Notes: a model not told the origin generated them from the letters alone. A DNA stretch of 64,000 nt from an uncultured Draconibacterium sp. (GCF_963675065.1 NZ_OY775906.1:3760001-3824000); one strand, 5' to 3'; positions 9,191 through 18,517 are shown, numbered from the stretch's first letter. A program made the numbers and translations.

Positions 9191-10474
9191 ATGCGAATTT
9201 TTAACGATTTAAATCCACAGGAAAGGCTGACCCTAAAACTGCATTTGTTTTACAGCGGTATTGAAGGGATTGCTGCCGGAGCTTTACTGCTCACGGAGTT
9301 TATCTTTATTAAGTCGCTAAAGGGAAGCAATGTACAACTGGCTTTTCTGTTTCAGTTTAACATGGTGGTGTTTTTGTTTGCCATGGTGGCCAACGAAATT
9401 TTGCGTCGTTACTCCAACCGAAAAGTGTTGCTGCGCAGCATTGCCGTAGTATCAAAATTACCACTTATAGGGCTGGCCTTTTTCCCCGATGTAAGTCACC
9501 AAAAAGGATTGCCTCCCCTCTATCACACCCTCTTTCTCGGTATATTTCTTTTCTATTTTATCACACGCATTGTTGTTATCCCCTCTGTTAACCAGTATTT
9601 AAAAGGCAACTACCGGCACGAGAATTTTGGGCGGCTGTTTGGTTATTCTGTTACCGTGCAAAAAGTGGCCATGCTGCTCTCTACTTTTACCGCCGGGCTA
9701 CTGCTCGACATTAATCCTAATTCCTACAAAATATTTTACCCCATTGTTGGTATACTGGCTATGATCTCCGTTTTCCAGCTTACCAAAATCAAATTCGTTC
9801 AAAAGGAAGAAATCATCGACACACCCTTGTGGAAATCGCTGCACCAGTCGTTTATACGTATTTTCCAGATTCTTAAATTCAACAAAGCATTCCGGCATCT
9901 TGAGATGGGTTTTATGCTTTATGGTTTTGCCTGGATGAGCACCCACGCCGTAATTACCATTTTTTACGAACGCGCCCTGCACTTAAACTATTCGAGTGTG
10001 GCCTTTTATAAAAATGCTTTTAACCTGGTTGCCATTGCTTTTCTTCCCTTTTTCGGAAAAGTGATTGGTAAACGCGATCCGCGCCGTTTTGCCATCATAA
10101 CTTTTGGCTCCCTGTTGTTATTTATACTGTTTACCGCCTTAACCGAATACTACAACGGCTACACCGAAGTGTACGGCATAAAAATATACTACATGCTGAT
10201 GGTGGCTGTGTTTTTTAACGGCTTGTTTATGGGAAGTATGCCCATTTTGTGGGGCATTGGCAGTTCGTACTTTTGCCAACCCGACGAAGCGGCCGACTAC
10301 CAGAGTGTGCACCTGTTTTTAACCGGTTTACGTGCCTTACTGGCTCCGGTTATCGGCATAAAATTATACGAATGGGCAGGGTTTAGTTATACCTATACCG
10401 CCGGAGTTGCTCTGCTGTTTTTTGCTATTTTACTGATGATCTGGTCGGAGAAACGGGTTCCGAAGTCAGCATAA
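9191..10474 (+). CDS. MFS-type transporter
   Basis: This 427-aa integral membrane protein has about 12 hydrophobic segments. It begins MRIFNDLNPQERLTLKLHLF and has a basic cytoplasmic loop after the second segment (EILRRYSNRKVLLRS), as in the major facilitator superfamily. I chose ATG 9191 because the upstream extension from 9059 is soluble and repeat-like and a -7 box lies at 9167. The direction of transport and the substrate cannot be deduced. Its neighbours (Nif11-like peptide, radical SAM) raise the idea of an exporter, but its own promoter argues it can also be expressed alone. It ends before a bidirectional hairpin. Confidence 0.8.
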   Translation: MRIFNDLNPQERLTLKLHLFYSGIEGIAAGALLLTEFIFIKSLKGSNVQLAFLFQFNMVVFLFAMVANEILRRYSNRKVLLRSIAVVSKLPLIGLAFFPDVSHQKGLPPLYHTLFLGIFLFYFITRIVVIPSVNQYLKGNYRHENFGRLFGYSVTVQKVAMLLSTFTAGLLLDINPNSYKIFYPIVGILAMISVFQLTKIKFVQKEEIIDTPLWKSLHQSFIRIFQILKFNKAFRHLEMGFMLYGFAWMSTHAVITIFYERALHLNYSSVAFYKNAFNLVAIAFLPFFGKVIGKRDPRRFAIITFGSLLLFILFTALTEYYNGYTEVYGIKIYYMLMVAVFFNGLFMGSMPILWGIGSSYFCQPDEAADYQSVHLFLTGLRALLAPVIGIKLYEWAGFSYTYTAGVALLFFAILLMIWSEKRVPKSA

Positions 10475-10600
10475 GATTGTATCGTCGTTCCTCATCACAA
10501 AGCCGTCCTGACAATCGTTAAAAAACCGCGGACGAAGGACTCATTCATCCAGTTATGATTTACTCCCGTCCACGGCGCTATATGTCCTGTAATAGTTATC

Positions 10601-10641
10601 ATTGCTTCTCCCGATTCGTATTAATTATCGGGAGAAGCAAT
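10601..10641. terminator. bidirectional hairpin between convergent genes
   Basis: ATTGCTTCTCCCGAT (10601-10615) and ATCGGGAGAAGCAAT (10627-10641) form a perfect 15-bp stem with an 11-nt loop, placed between the MFS gene and the convergent peptidase gene. Confidence 0.7.
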
Positions 10642-10682
10642 TTATGCCCTCGTTTGTAACAAAGGGTAGAAGTAAGCTGTAT

Positions 10683-12869
10683 CTATCGGCGCACTGCCCG
10701 CGGGTCCGGTGCAATTTTTATCTGGTATCCTTTTGGAGGAACAGCATTCATCAGGTTGGTGATAAAATAATCCCAGCGTCGTCGCATAATGTAGTAGCTG
10801 TCGGCTCCGTAACCATGGCGGGCGTTGGGCAAAATAATCATATCGAAATCCTTGTTGGCCTTTATCAATGCGTCAACCACCAGGTAGGTATTATACGGAG
10901 GCACGTTGTCATCCATTCCGCCATGAATAATCAGCAACTTTCCTTTCAGGTTTTTAGCATACACCTGGTTGGCCTGGTCCTCGTAATTCGATACGCCATT
11001 GTCGTCGTAGGTTTCCAGTCCGTTGTATCGTTCCCCCCAGTCGTCTTCGTAATTCCGGTTATCGTGGTTGCCCGATTCTGAAATTCCAACTTTAAAGAAA
11101 TCAGGATATTTGAACATGGCAGATGCTGTAGCAAAGCCACCGCCTGAATGTCCCCAGATACCCACTTTATCGAGATCAAGAAATCCATATCGTTCCGACA
11201 GTTGTTCCAGTCCTGAAATCTGATCGGGCAGTGTGTTCTCCGCCATATTTCCATACGAAGCATCGTGGAAAGATTTTGAGCGGTTTGGATTACCACTTCC
11301 TTCCAGCACCATCACCACAAAGCCCAATTCGGCAAGCGCCTGGTTATCTCTCCGTGAAGCACTGAAACTCCACGATCCTACGCTTCCTCCCTGTGGTCCG
11401 GGATAAATGTATACAATGACCGGGTATTTCTTTGTTTTATCGAGATTCGATGGCGTGAACAGCAATCCATATAAATCCCATTTTTTGTTGGCTGATTTAA
11501 CCGAGAATACTTCCGGTGCTTTCCATCCGGTAGCTTCCAAACGCGATACATCGGTTTTTTCAAGCGTAGAGATCAGTTTACCCTCTGCATTTCTCACCAC
11601 CGTAACTCCCGGTACATCGGGTTGCGAATACGTGTCGGTAAAATATTGTCCATTGGGAGAAAAGCTTACCGAATGGTCGCCAACTTCGGGAGTAAGCAAA
11701 GTCAGGTTTTTCCCGCTGAAATCAACGCGGTAGAGGTAGCGGAAATAAGGATTTACCCCGGCTTCTTTTCCTCCGGCAATAAAATAGATCTGCCTGTTTT
11801 CCACATCATAGCGAAGTACCTGCCGTACCACAAAATCACCCGATGTAATTTGGTTTTTTATTTCCCCGCTGGTGGCATCATAAAGGTACAGGTGGCCCCA
11901 GTCGCTGCGTTCCGAATACCAGATGATCTCGTTGGTGGCTGAAAAATATTTCCAGTTAATGGTTCCCTGTCCCGATTCATATTGCGTGTCAACTATCTCA
12001 TCGAAAATATCATTAACTTCTCCGGTCTCGCAATCGGCAATACGCACATACTCCTCTTTATGATCGCGCGATGTAGAAACAAACACCAGCTTTTTACTGT
12101 CGTCGCTCCAGCTCACATCGTCAAAACCACCTTCGCAGGAGATATCATCACACAACGAACCACGCCGCGCATCGCTGGCCATTTTTAGCCGCACCAGTCC
12201 ATCGTCTTTAGTAATATCGATAATCACCCGGTAGATTCTGATGATATCCTCATTTCCGGGAAGCGGGTATTTCCACGCCGCCAATTCGGGTGCACCTACT
12301 TTTGTCTTCACCAGGTACATGTCGCTTACATGCCGCTGATCCTGCTGAAAGGTGGCGATCTTCTTCGAATCGGGCGACCAGCTGAGGATGGGCCGGTTGC
12401 TCCTTTTCCAACCGGCATTATCGGTTGCATAGCCAAAATTTTCCACGCCGTCGGTTGTCAGCGCCGATTCCTTACCTGTCTCCACTTCTCGTATCCACAG
12501 GTTCCAGTCGCGGATAAAAGCCTTGTATTTCCCGTCGGGCGAAGGCACCTCCATGTAATACCAACCTCTCTGCGGCTGCTCAATACCCGCCGTTTCAAAA
12601 AGCTCCTTTCGCGACGATGCAACTTGCATCTTCTTGCTTGCCGGGTCGAAAAGTTTGTATTCCGCTTTGTCTTCCGACAGGCATGTGTACCATAAGCGGC
12701 CATCGGGCAACCATTGCGGACGGATAGCATTATCAACAAAACGAGTCAGGTTTGTTCCCATCGCGCCAGCGGCACGATCGTAATCGGCTGAGGTATAAAC
12801 TTCCTGACCGGCTGACCAGCCATAAACAAACAACAAGAGCGTAAGGATTGGAAAAATTCTTTTAATCAT
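10683..12869 (-). CDS. S9 family prolyl oligopeptidase, dipeptidyl-peptidase IV type
   Basis: This 728-aa protein has a signal peptide (to about residue 21, SAGQ). Residues about 60-480 form the N-terminal beta-propeller of DPP-IV-type enzymes. A C-terminal alpha/beta hydrolase follows, with the nucleophile in GIWGHSGGGFATA, the Asp in GGMDDNVPP and the His in NARHGYG, which completes the Ser-Asp-His triad. It should remove dipeptides from the N-terminus of oligopeptides, usually Xaa-Pro, in the periplasm. It is a single-gene unit with no obvious partner. The length is normal for S9B enzymes. Confidence 0.92.
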   Translation of the reverse strand: MIKRIFPILTLLLFVYGWSAGQEVYTSADYDRAAGAMGTNLTRFVDNAIRPQWLPDGRLWYTCLSEDKAEYKLFDPASKKMQVASSRKELFETAGIEQPQRGWYYMEVPSPDGKYKAFIRDWNLWIREVETGKESALTTDGVENFGYATDNAGWKRSNRPILSWSPDSKKIATFQQDQRHVSDMYLVKTKVGAPELAAWKYPLPGNEDIIRIYRVIIDITKDDGLVRLKMASDARRGSLCDDISCEGGFDDVSWSDDSKKLVFVSTSRDHKEEYVRIADCETGEVNDIFDEIVDTQYESGQGTINWKYFSATNEIIWYSERSDWGHLYLYDATSGEIKNQITSGDFVVRQVLRYDVENRQIYFIAGGKEAGVNPYFRYLYRVDFSGKNLTLLTPEVGDHSVSFSPNGQYFTDTYSQPDVPGVTVVRNAEGKLISTLEKTDVSRLEATGWKAPEVFSVKSANKKWDLYGLLFTPSNLDKTKKYPVIVYIYPGPQGGSVGSWSFSASRRDNQALAELGFVVMVLEGSGNPNRSKSFHDASYGNMAENTLPDQISGLEQLSERYGFLDLDKVGIWGHSGGGFATASAMFKYPDFFKVGISESGNHDNRNYEDDWGERYNGLETYDDNGVSNYEDQANQVYAKNLKGKLLIIHGGMDDNVPPYNTYLVVDALIKANKDFDMIILPNARHGYGADSYYIMRRRWDYFITNLMNAVPPKGYQIKIAPDPRAVRR

Positions 12870-13111
12870 AAATATTTTAGTTTAAAACGAGATACCTGAA
12901 CAGAAATAGGCAGCAAAATCTTCTTCTGATAAACAAAAAAACAACTTTTGCTGAACTATTTTAAACAAATTGACCAGATACCTTTTGTTTCGAAATACAA
13001 ATTGAAACCAAATCTAAAATAAAATAACATAAGGTAGATACTTGCGGGACTAAAAGCTTTGCTGAAATTGAAATTTGTACTGTTGATTGACGGAGAAACA
13101 ATCTGCTCCTT

Positions 13112-13188
13112 AACCACCCCACCGCTGTAAACGCGGTCCCCCTCCCGACGAAAAGTCGGGAGGACCAGCGCAGCTGGTGAGGTGGTCG
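13112..13188. repeat. interspersed repeat family R1, short copy
   Basis: This is a 77-bp palindromic element that begins AACCACCCCACC and ends GGTGAGGTGGTC, with inner pairs CCTCCCGAC/GTCGGGAGG and CAGCGCAGCTG. Relatives lie at 13747, 16483, 17605, 20593 and 30880. The 12870-13499 gap otherwise holds an R2 element (13255-13415) and no gene. Confidence 0.85.
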
Positions 13189-13254
13189 GATATACTTTAA
13201 CGCTGCTACACCTGTCCACATTTCAAACAAATACTAAAACAGCAAGGCAATTAC

Positions 13255-13415
13255 AGATTACTTCGGTCGTTCCACTCCCTCGTAATGACACCCAATTTAG
13301 ATTTCCTTGCCGCGGACCGCACAGAATCATACCCAATCCATATAACTCATGGTCCGCGGCCATATCCTACACATTACCAGTCATTGCGAGACGACAAAGG
13401 AGGCGAAGCAATCTA
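13255..13415. repeat. interspersed repeat family R2, full copy
   Basis: About 160 bp with inverted ends (TTCGGTCGTTCCACTCCCTC near the left, GAGGCGAAGCAATCTA at the right) and an inner inverted pair around GCCGCGGACC and GGTCCGCGGCC. It is closely related along its length to 18601-18755. Half copies lie at 31166 and 39666. It resembles a MITE. Confidence 0.8.
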
Positions 13416-13499
13416 CTCCGGCGTTACCCGGTACTTACAAGCGTTAGCAATGCCCACATTAATTCCTTACATTTGAAAGAACACTGAAAGCCGTAAAAC

Positions 13500-13706
13500 A
13501 TGGAAGAAAAGAAGAAGCCAAAAGAACAGGAAAAAGCACCCGAAGAAAAGAAAGACCAAAACTGGATTGAAAAGACAGAAGCCAAAATAGACGAAACCGC
13601 AGAAAAGATCCACAAAAGCGAAGCCTACCGCAAAGCCGATAAAAAACTGGAAGACGCCACCAAAAAACTATTTCGCAAGGCAGGGCGTTTGTGGGGGAAG
13701 TTGTAA
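13500..13706 (+). CDS. small highly charged protein, unknown function
   Basis: This 68-aa protein is rich in Lys and Glu, with a Pro/Lys/Glu start (MEEKKKPKEQEKAPEEKK) followed by a predicted amphipathic helix (KIDETAEKIHKSEAYRKADK) and a basic C-terminus ending GRLWGKL. No signal peptide or membrane segment is present. The codon pattern, the clean stop and the absence of repeat sequence inside it support a real gene even though it stands alone between two repeat elements. It may be a cytoplasmic stress- or nucleic-acid-associated protein, but that is only a guess from composition. Confidence 0.65.
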   Translation: MEEKKKPKEQEKAPEEKKDQNWIEKTEAKIDETAEKIHKSEAYRKADKKLEDATKKLFRKAGRLWGKL

Positions 13707-13746
13707 CAGTTAATAATTGCAAATCTAAAAATAGGTTGAATTTTTT

Positions 13747-14008
13747 AACCACCCCATCCGCCGATGGCGGATACACCTCCCGACGAAAAGTCGGGACAGG
13801 CTCTCCTGGACCCCCTTTGTCGGCCTGCACAATAGCCTTACCCTGACATTTCCTCCGTCGGCTGACGGAGAAACAAAATGGAATACCTGATTTTATGGAG
13901 GGGAAACTTTCGTGCTAATAACTAAATTCTGTCTTCCAAAAGCTGAATTGAAATACATTCATTTCTCCCCCTCACAAGAGGAGGACCAGCGCAGCTGGTG
14001 AGGTGGTC
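13747..14008. repeat. interspersed repeat family R1, long 262-bp copy
   Basis: It has the same ends as the short R1 copies but carries about 185 bp of extra internal sequence. That internal part is nearly identical to the copy at 16483-16744, including the run from GACAGGCTCTCCTGGACC to TTCATTTCTCC. No open frame of note is present. Confidence 0.85.
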
Positions 14009-14025
14009 AAATTGAGTTAACAATT

Positions 14026-14196
14026 TTACTTTGTACTTCTCAAAGCCTCTATTTCTTTCTGAACAGCTTCTGCCTCAGCATATTTTTGATCAGACAGGCG
14101 CCGGTTGGTACGCGACAATAAAAATGCTTCTTCCGTTAATTTATCGTGTTTTTTTGTTAAGGCCTTTACCGGGTCCTTTTTAAATAATCCAAACAT
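14026..14196 (-). CDS. Lacal_2735-type small protein
   Basis: A 56-aa protein read from ATG at 14196 to TAA at 14026. It starts MFGLFKKDPVKALTKKHDKL and continues with SRTNRRLSDQKYAEAEAV, ending EIEALRSTK. This matches the short Lacal_2735-family proteins of Bacteroidota (Phe-Gly-Leu-Phe-Lys start, DQKYAEAEAV core), which are single helical hairpins of unknown function. The family likeness makes it a confident call despite its size. The R1 element at 13747-14008 ends 18 bp beyond its stop codon. Confidence 0.8.
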   Translation of the reverse strand: MFGLFKKDPVKALTKKHDKLTEEAFLLSRTNRRLSDQKYAEAEAVQKEIEALRSTK

Positions 14197-14335
14197 AATC
14201 GTTATTGTTTAAATGGTTTTGAATTGAAACTACTCGCAGCAGAGCTGACGAGTAATCAGATTCCGATAATGACTTTTTTATTGTCTTGTTCGCTTACCCC
14301 GAGGCAAAGCCATCGGTTAATGCGCTCACCGGAAT

Positions 14336-15667
14336 TTAGGCAACCTTGCCGGTTTTTGCTTCCGGAAGGTAGGTATTAATAACGATCTCATCAGCCTTAA
14401 GCATATGCATCAGGTTGTAGAGACCAAAAAAAGTACGGTTCATATAAATAAAATGCCGCGAACCACGGTTACCGTTCATGTTACGCAGCTCGGTATTTTT
14501 TGAATATTCTGTTCCCAGTTCACTCAGTCGTTTGAAAAATCCGGCGTCCGAGAAATCAAATGTTTCTGATTCAAAAGGACGGGTAAACAAACCCAACAAG
14601 CGCCTGAACATTTCTGTAAAAAATACCAGCTCCTCTTTGCTGTCGTCGTTACGCAAAATTTCCAGCTCGTAAAGTTTCGAGGTGAATAGTTCCGGGTTAT
14701 TGCGGTTTTCAGGAAGTGCCAGCTCAAAATAGGGGGTGTAAAACGAATCGGGGATACTTTTTACACAGCCAAAATCAAGCGCAACCAGTTCCTTGTTTTC
14801 CGACACCAGGAAATTCCCCGGGTGCGGATCGGCATGAAACTTTCGTAGGTGGTGAATTTGAAACATATAGAAATCCCACAAGGCCTGCCCTACGCTATTG
14901 GCCAGTTTTTTATCGGTATTCTTTGCAGCAAATTCCGAGATGTGTTCCCCATCAACCCAATCCATGGTTATAAAACGCTCCGACGACAGGTGACGGTAAT
15001 AATTCGGAAAACGCAGGTTGGGAATATGACTGCACTGTTTTATCGTTTCCAGGCTTTGCTCCACTTCAAGCAGATAATTCGTTTCGTCGAGCAGCTTTTC
15101 TTCCACCTCTTTAAAATATACCTCCGATCCTTTTCCACGGATATTAAACAGTTTCATGGCCATTGGTTTTACCATTGCCAGGTCGCTGCTGATACTCTCC
15201 GACACGCCGGGGTACTGGATTTTAACTGCCAGATTTTTACCGTCTTTTCGTGCTTTGTGTACCTGCCCGATACTGGCACCATGCACAGCATTAGAGTCAA
15301 ATTCATCAAAGATTTCGCCCGGTGTTTTGCCAAAATATTTCTGAAATGTTTTTACCACCAGTGCAGCCGATAGCGGTGGAACCGAAAACTGCGACAAGGA
15401 AAACTTTTCGACATAGGCCTCGGGCATAATGTTCTTTTCAATGCTCAGCATTTGGGCGACTTTTAGTGCACTCCCTTTCAGGTTTTTCAGGCCATCGTAA
15501 ATGTCGCTGGCATTGGCTTCATTAAGTTTTTCGCGTGCCGCTTCTTCCGATGAACTCAGCTTATCACCATAGTACTTCAGGTAGTTTACACCTACTTTGG
15601 CACCCGTTTGCACAATTTTGGTGGCCCGCTCAATTTTCGAAGTTGGTATGCTGTTGATGGTCTTCAT
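14336..15667 (-). CDS. ABC1/AarF/UbiB family atypical kinase
   Basis: This 443-aa protein has the ABC1 landmarks. These are a KxGQ-like motif written KGSALKVAQML at about 65-75, the Ala-rich nucleotide loop with GASIGQVHKA, the lysine strand NLAVKIQYPG, the catalytic loop FHADPHPGNFLV and the metal site VALDFGCVK. Members are ATP-binding regulators of quinone or lipid metabolism at the membrane. It has no transmembrane tail. The upstream TetR gene overlaps its start by one base (TGATG), so the two are translationally coupled, and the regulator probably controls the pair. The physiological substrate is unknown. Confidence 0.9.
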   Translation of the reverse strand: MKTINSIPTSKIERATKIVQTGAKVGVNYLKYYGDKLSSSEEAAREKLNEANASDIYDGLKNLKGSALKVAQMLSIEKNIMPEAYVEKFSLSQFSVPPLSAALVVKTFQKYFGKTPGEIFDEFDSNAVHGASIGQVHKARKDGKNLAVKIQYPGVSESISSDLAMVKPMAMKLFNIRGKGSEVYFKEVEEKLLDETNYLLEVEQSLETIKQCSHIPNLRFPNYYRHLSSERFITMDWVDGEHISEFAAKNTDKKLANSVGQALWDFYMFQIHHLRKFHADPHPGNFLVSENKELVALDFGCVKSIPDSFYTPYFELALPENRNNPELFTSKLYELEILRNDDSKEELVFFTEMFRRLLGLFTRPFESETFDFSDAGFFKRLSELGTEYSKNTELRNMNGNRGSRHFIYMNRTFFGLYNLMHMLKADEIVINTYLPEAKTGKVA

Positions 15668-16317
15668 CAGTTACTCATAATTTTTTCATGGTACAAAAAT
15701 TTCCCCAGGTCGAACACCGAATTCAGCGTAGTAGCATCAAGCAGGGCAAAAGCCGTATTCACCGATTTCTCGATAAACACATCGGTCTTTTCAAAGTCGG
15801 GCGAAGTATCTTCTATCCAAAACCTCATCGTAAAAAGCAGTTGCGCCCAGGCCGATTCCCTCAGACTGCGTGCTTTTACCTTTTCAATTTTCTCGTGCGG
15901 CAGCTTTGGTGTTTCAATCTCCAGACTGTCGACGTATTCCGCAAAAGCCTTTTTCAGCTCCGATAGTGAAGCCAGTACTTTTAGTTTGTCTTTTGATTCG
16001 TTAAGGGCCAGCAATACATAACTACGATTGGCTTTCAACACCTCGAAAAAAGTATAATAAAAAGCAATTACCTTGTTCTTCGCATCAAAGCTTTGGTATT
16101 CTTTGTTTTGTGCGAGCAGCTGCATGCTCTGGTCGAAGAACGCTTTAAAAATGGCTTTTTCAAGGGCTTCAAACGAGCCAAACAGTTTATAAAATTCAGA
16201 TTCTTCCATTTCCAAATCGCGGGCAAAAGCATAAACACTTGCCGGACGTGTTCCCTTTTCAAGCAGGTAATTCATGTATGCCGACATAATTTCGGCTGAT
16301 GTTTTCTTGTTTTCCAT
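15667..16317 (-). CDS. TetR-type transcriptional regulator
   Basis: This is a 216-aa protein. The N-terminal 50 residues form a TetR helix-turn-helix (EIMSAYMNYLLEKGTRPASV, then SEFYKLFGSFEALEKAIF), and the rest is all-helical, as expected for the ligand-binding and dimerisation domain. An ATG at 16323 is in frame two codons upstream. I prefer 16317 (MENKK) but cannot separate the two. It overlaps the ABC1 kinase gene by one base and probably regulates that pair, and itself, in response to a lipid-like ligand. This last point is inference from the pairing. Confidence 0.85.
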   Translation of the reverse strand: MENKKTSAEIMSAYMNYLLEKGTRPASVYAFARDLEMEESEFYKLFGSFEALEKAIFKAFFDQSMQLLAQNKEYQSFDAKNKVIAFYYTFFEVLKANRSYVLLALNESKDKLKVLASLSELKKAFAEYVDSLEIETPKLPHEKIEKVKARSLRESAWAQLLFTMRFWIEDTSPDFEKTDVFIEKSVNTAFALLDATTLNSVFDLGKFLYHEKIMSN

Positions 16318-16482
16318 ACACATAAAACATCAATTTGACTATTTTGTTTAATGTTCGCGCACTTATTCTTAAACAATATGGTTTTGTTAAACGGTTATTA
16401 TCTCTATTCATCTCAGGGGAAGCGCGATTTTGAGACGAAGTGGTAAAAGGTTTTGGTGGTATGAGATTTGTAAATTTGAATT

Positions 16483-16744
16483 AACCACCCCACCGCTGTA
16501 AACGCGGTACCCCTCCCGACGAAATGTCGGGACAGGCTCTCCTGGACCCCCTTTGTCGGCCTGCACAATAGCCTTACCCTGACATTTCCTCCGTCGGCTG
16601 ACGGAGAAACAAAATGGAATACCTGATTTTATGGAGGGGAAACTTTCGTGCTAATAACTAAATTCTGTCTTCCAAAAGCTGAATTGAAATACATTCATTT
16701 CTCCTCTCACAGGAGGAAAGGACCAGCGCAGCTGGTGAGGTGGT
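16483..16744. repeat. interspersed repeat family R1, long 262-bp copy
   Basis: This is nearly identical to 13747-14008 over most of its length, starting AACCACCCCACCGCTGT and ending CTGGTGAGGTGGTT. It occupies most of the gap between the TetR gene and the 16836 gene. Confidence 0.85.
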
Positions 16745-16835
16745 TGAAGATCACCGGCAAGAATTTGTTCCAAAGAAAATTCAAACAATTTTCCATCCTG
16801 TCAGTTGGAATTAGTAGAAACCAAAATTATTTTGA

Positions 16836-17513
16836 ATGAATTATTTAGTAAAAATCAACGCTTTTAAATCGACTGACGAACTGGAAAGAGCCTGGAGTAA
16901 CGAAGACTATAAAGCCTTGCTGGCAAAGTTTGAGTACCCCGATGCAGAACAATTAAAACCATCGGAATTGAAGGAGTTCCTATTCCTGGCCATTACCGAC
17001 TTTGAACCCAATGAGGCAGCAGCGATTCTGCTCGATTACAAATGCTCGGACCGCTTAGCTGAAGGGCAAATCGATAATCTTTCGCACGAAATGCTGCGGG
17101 CTAAAACCTTTGAAAATTATTCTGAAATCGATCTTCACCATGATTTATTCAACATTAACCAGTTGCTTTACAAAGCCTACAACGGAAAGTTTCCACCAGG
17201 TACGGTAAACATTGTGGAACTGGAAATAAAGGGAGAAAACGACGACCCGGAGGAAATGACAAAAGAAACTGCACTGAAAGCGCTGAGTTGCGGACTTTCA
17301 GAAAACAATTTAATCAAACGGCTACTTAGCGACCAAATTGAGGGTCGCAAACCTTTTCCCGAGGCTGAAGGAATAATCTGGGAATTGCAGAACAAGGGAA
17401 ACCATGTTTATTCGTTAACAATTTCAGAAAAATGGCTCACCAAAACGGAACTTACCACCCCCGAGTATAAATGCACGGTGGTACCATATGACGATCAGGA
17501 AGGACAAGATTAA
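16836..17513 (+). CDS. hypothetical acidic protein
   Basis: A 225-aa soluble protein starting MNYLVKINAFKSTDELERAW. I do not recognise a family. It is acidic and mostly helical in its first half (for example NEAAAILLDYKCSDRLAEGQ). A strand-rich C-terminal part follows, ending KCTVVPYDDQEGQD. No signal peptide, membrane segment or catalytic motif is seen. It is flanked by R1 repeats on both sides and has no operon partner. Codon use looks like that of the neighbouring core genes, which supports it being expressed. Confidence 0.7.
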   Translation: MNYLVKINAFKSTDELERAWSNEDYKALLAKFEYPDAEQLKPSELKEFLFLAITDFEPNEAAAILLDYKCSDRLAEGQIDNLSHEMLRAKTFENYSEIDLHHDLFNINQLLYKAYNGKFPPGTVNIVELEIKGENDDPEEMTKETALKALSCGLSENNLIKRLLSDQIEGRKPFPEAEGIIWELQNKGNHVYSLTISEKWLTKTELTTPEYKCTVVPYDDQEGQD

Positions 17514-17604
17514 AATACATCCTGTACTTCCGTTGGAACAAACAGAGGGATTCTCGCGGTAGCAGGGGAAAGGATTCGAGTGGCAGCAAGGTTAATTGGT
17601 ATGG

Positions 17605-17681
17605 CCACCACCCCATCCGCCGATGACGGATACAACTCCCGACGAAAAGTCGGGAGGACCAGCGCAGCTGGTGAAGTGGTT
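17605..17681. repeat. interspersed repeat family R1, short copy
   Basis: This is a short R1 copy: CCACCACCCCATCC at the left, the CTCCCGAC/GTCGGGAG hairpin, and AGCTGGTGAAGTGGTT at the right. Confidence 0.8.
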
Positions 17682-17790
17682 TAGTATCATTTCAAGTTTC
17701 CTCTATTCGCTCCGAAATCCAATACCATAAAAAAGAACATTTTTAATTTCTGAGCGTTTGAATTAGAAAGAAGCTTAAAACATTAATAAC

Positions 17791-18000
17791 ATGGAATTTA
17801 ACGAGAAAATTAAAGACGAACTAGAAGGAAAAATCAAAGATCTGGAAAAACTAATTGCAGAAAAAGGAATTGGCGCGAAACAGCTAAGGAAAGCAAGACG
17901 AACACAACGCAATGTAAACCTGGCCGTTATTGTGGGTAGTTTAATCACTGTGGCAGGAATTACTTTGTGGGCTGTAAGTGGCAGCAGCAATCAAGATTAA
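17791..18000 (+). CDS. small single-pass membrane protein
   Basis: In this 69-aa protein residues 1-30 form a charged predicted helix/coiled coil (EKIKDELEGKIKDLEKLIAE), residues 31-43 are basic (KQLRKARRTQRN) and residues about 45-63 form one transmembrane segment (LAVIVGSLITVAGITLWAV). The positive residues before the segment predict a cytoplasmic N-terminus. The function is unknown. A clean ATG is preceded by an A-rich leader (AACATTAATAAC). Confidence 0.7.
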   Translation: MEFNEKIKDELEGKIKDLEKLIAEKGIGAKQLRKARRTQRNVNLAVIVGSLITVAGITLWAVSGSSNQD

Positions 18001-18030
18001 CAGTCAGGTATGTTGAAACGACCCGGACAC

Positions 18031-18071
18031 ACCTCCGCTACCGTGCTCCCGAAATTTCGGGACTATCGCAT
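18031..18071. repeat. repeat family R3, inverted copy
   Basis: ACCTCCGCTACCGTGCTCCC followed by GAAATTTCGGGAC. It is the reverse complement of the elements at 20506 and 23022, centred on the palindrome TCCCGAAATTTCGGGA. Confidence 0.75.
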
Positions 18072-18184
18072 GGTTCCATACTAAGCACTGCAAACAAAAC
18101 ATAACTTCATACGCTTGTTTTGCGTAGATGTAGCAACTGGATGCCAGGAAGGGGAAAACAGGCTTCACGGGTGCATGCAACCAT

Positions 18185-18517
18185 TTAGGGCAACCAATTC
18201 ACACCCGGAGCCCGATATTCCCCTGTTCTTTTGGCTGCTTCGTCAATTTCTTCGGGTGTAAGTAATGCCACGCTACTCACCGTTACCAGACCGCTTGCCG
18301 CTGCCCGCAGCGAAAAAGCTGCCATAACGGTACTGTCGGGCATATCGAATATGCCGTAAATATCGTATTCGCCAAAGGCATAATACACACACTCCACCGA
18401 CCCGCCCAGCGAAGCCACTAGTTTTTCAATTTCCGAACGCCGGCTCGAGCCTCCCTCGTTCAGTAAACCTTTAACTCCTTCTCCAATGTATTTTCCACAA
18501 ACCAGGTATTTTGCCAT
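18185..18517 (-). CDS. GYD domain protein
   Basis: This 110-aa protein begins MAKYLVCGKYIGEGVKGLLNE. The central ECVYYAFGEYDIYGIFDMPD is the Gly-Tyr-Asp signature of the GYD family, with the typical start in which a strand precedes the 'GL' helix. GYD proteins are small ferredoxin-like (dimeric alpha-beta barrel) folds of unknown function. The length is normal. It is a single gene flanked by repeats. Confidence 0.85.
   Translation of the reverse strand: MAKYLVCGKYIGEGVKGLLNEGGSSRRSEIEKLVASLGGSVECVYYAFGEYDIYGIFDMPDSTVMAAFSLRAAASGLVTVSSVALLTPEEIDEAAKRTGEYRAPGVNWLP

Noticed and set aside
13182..13487. Short overlapping frames (IARRQRRRSN-type peptides)
   Set aside because: These are translations of the R2 repeat and are seen wherever that repeat lies.
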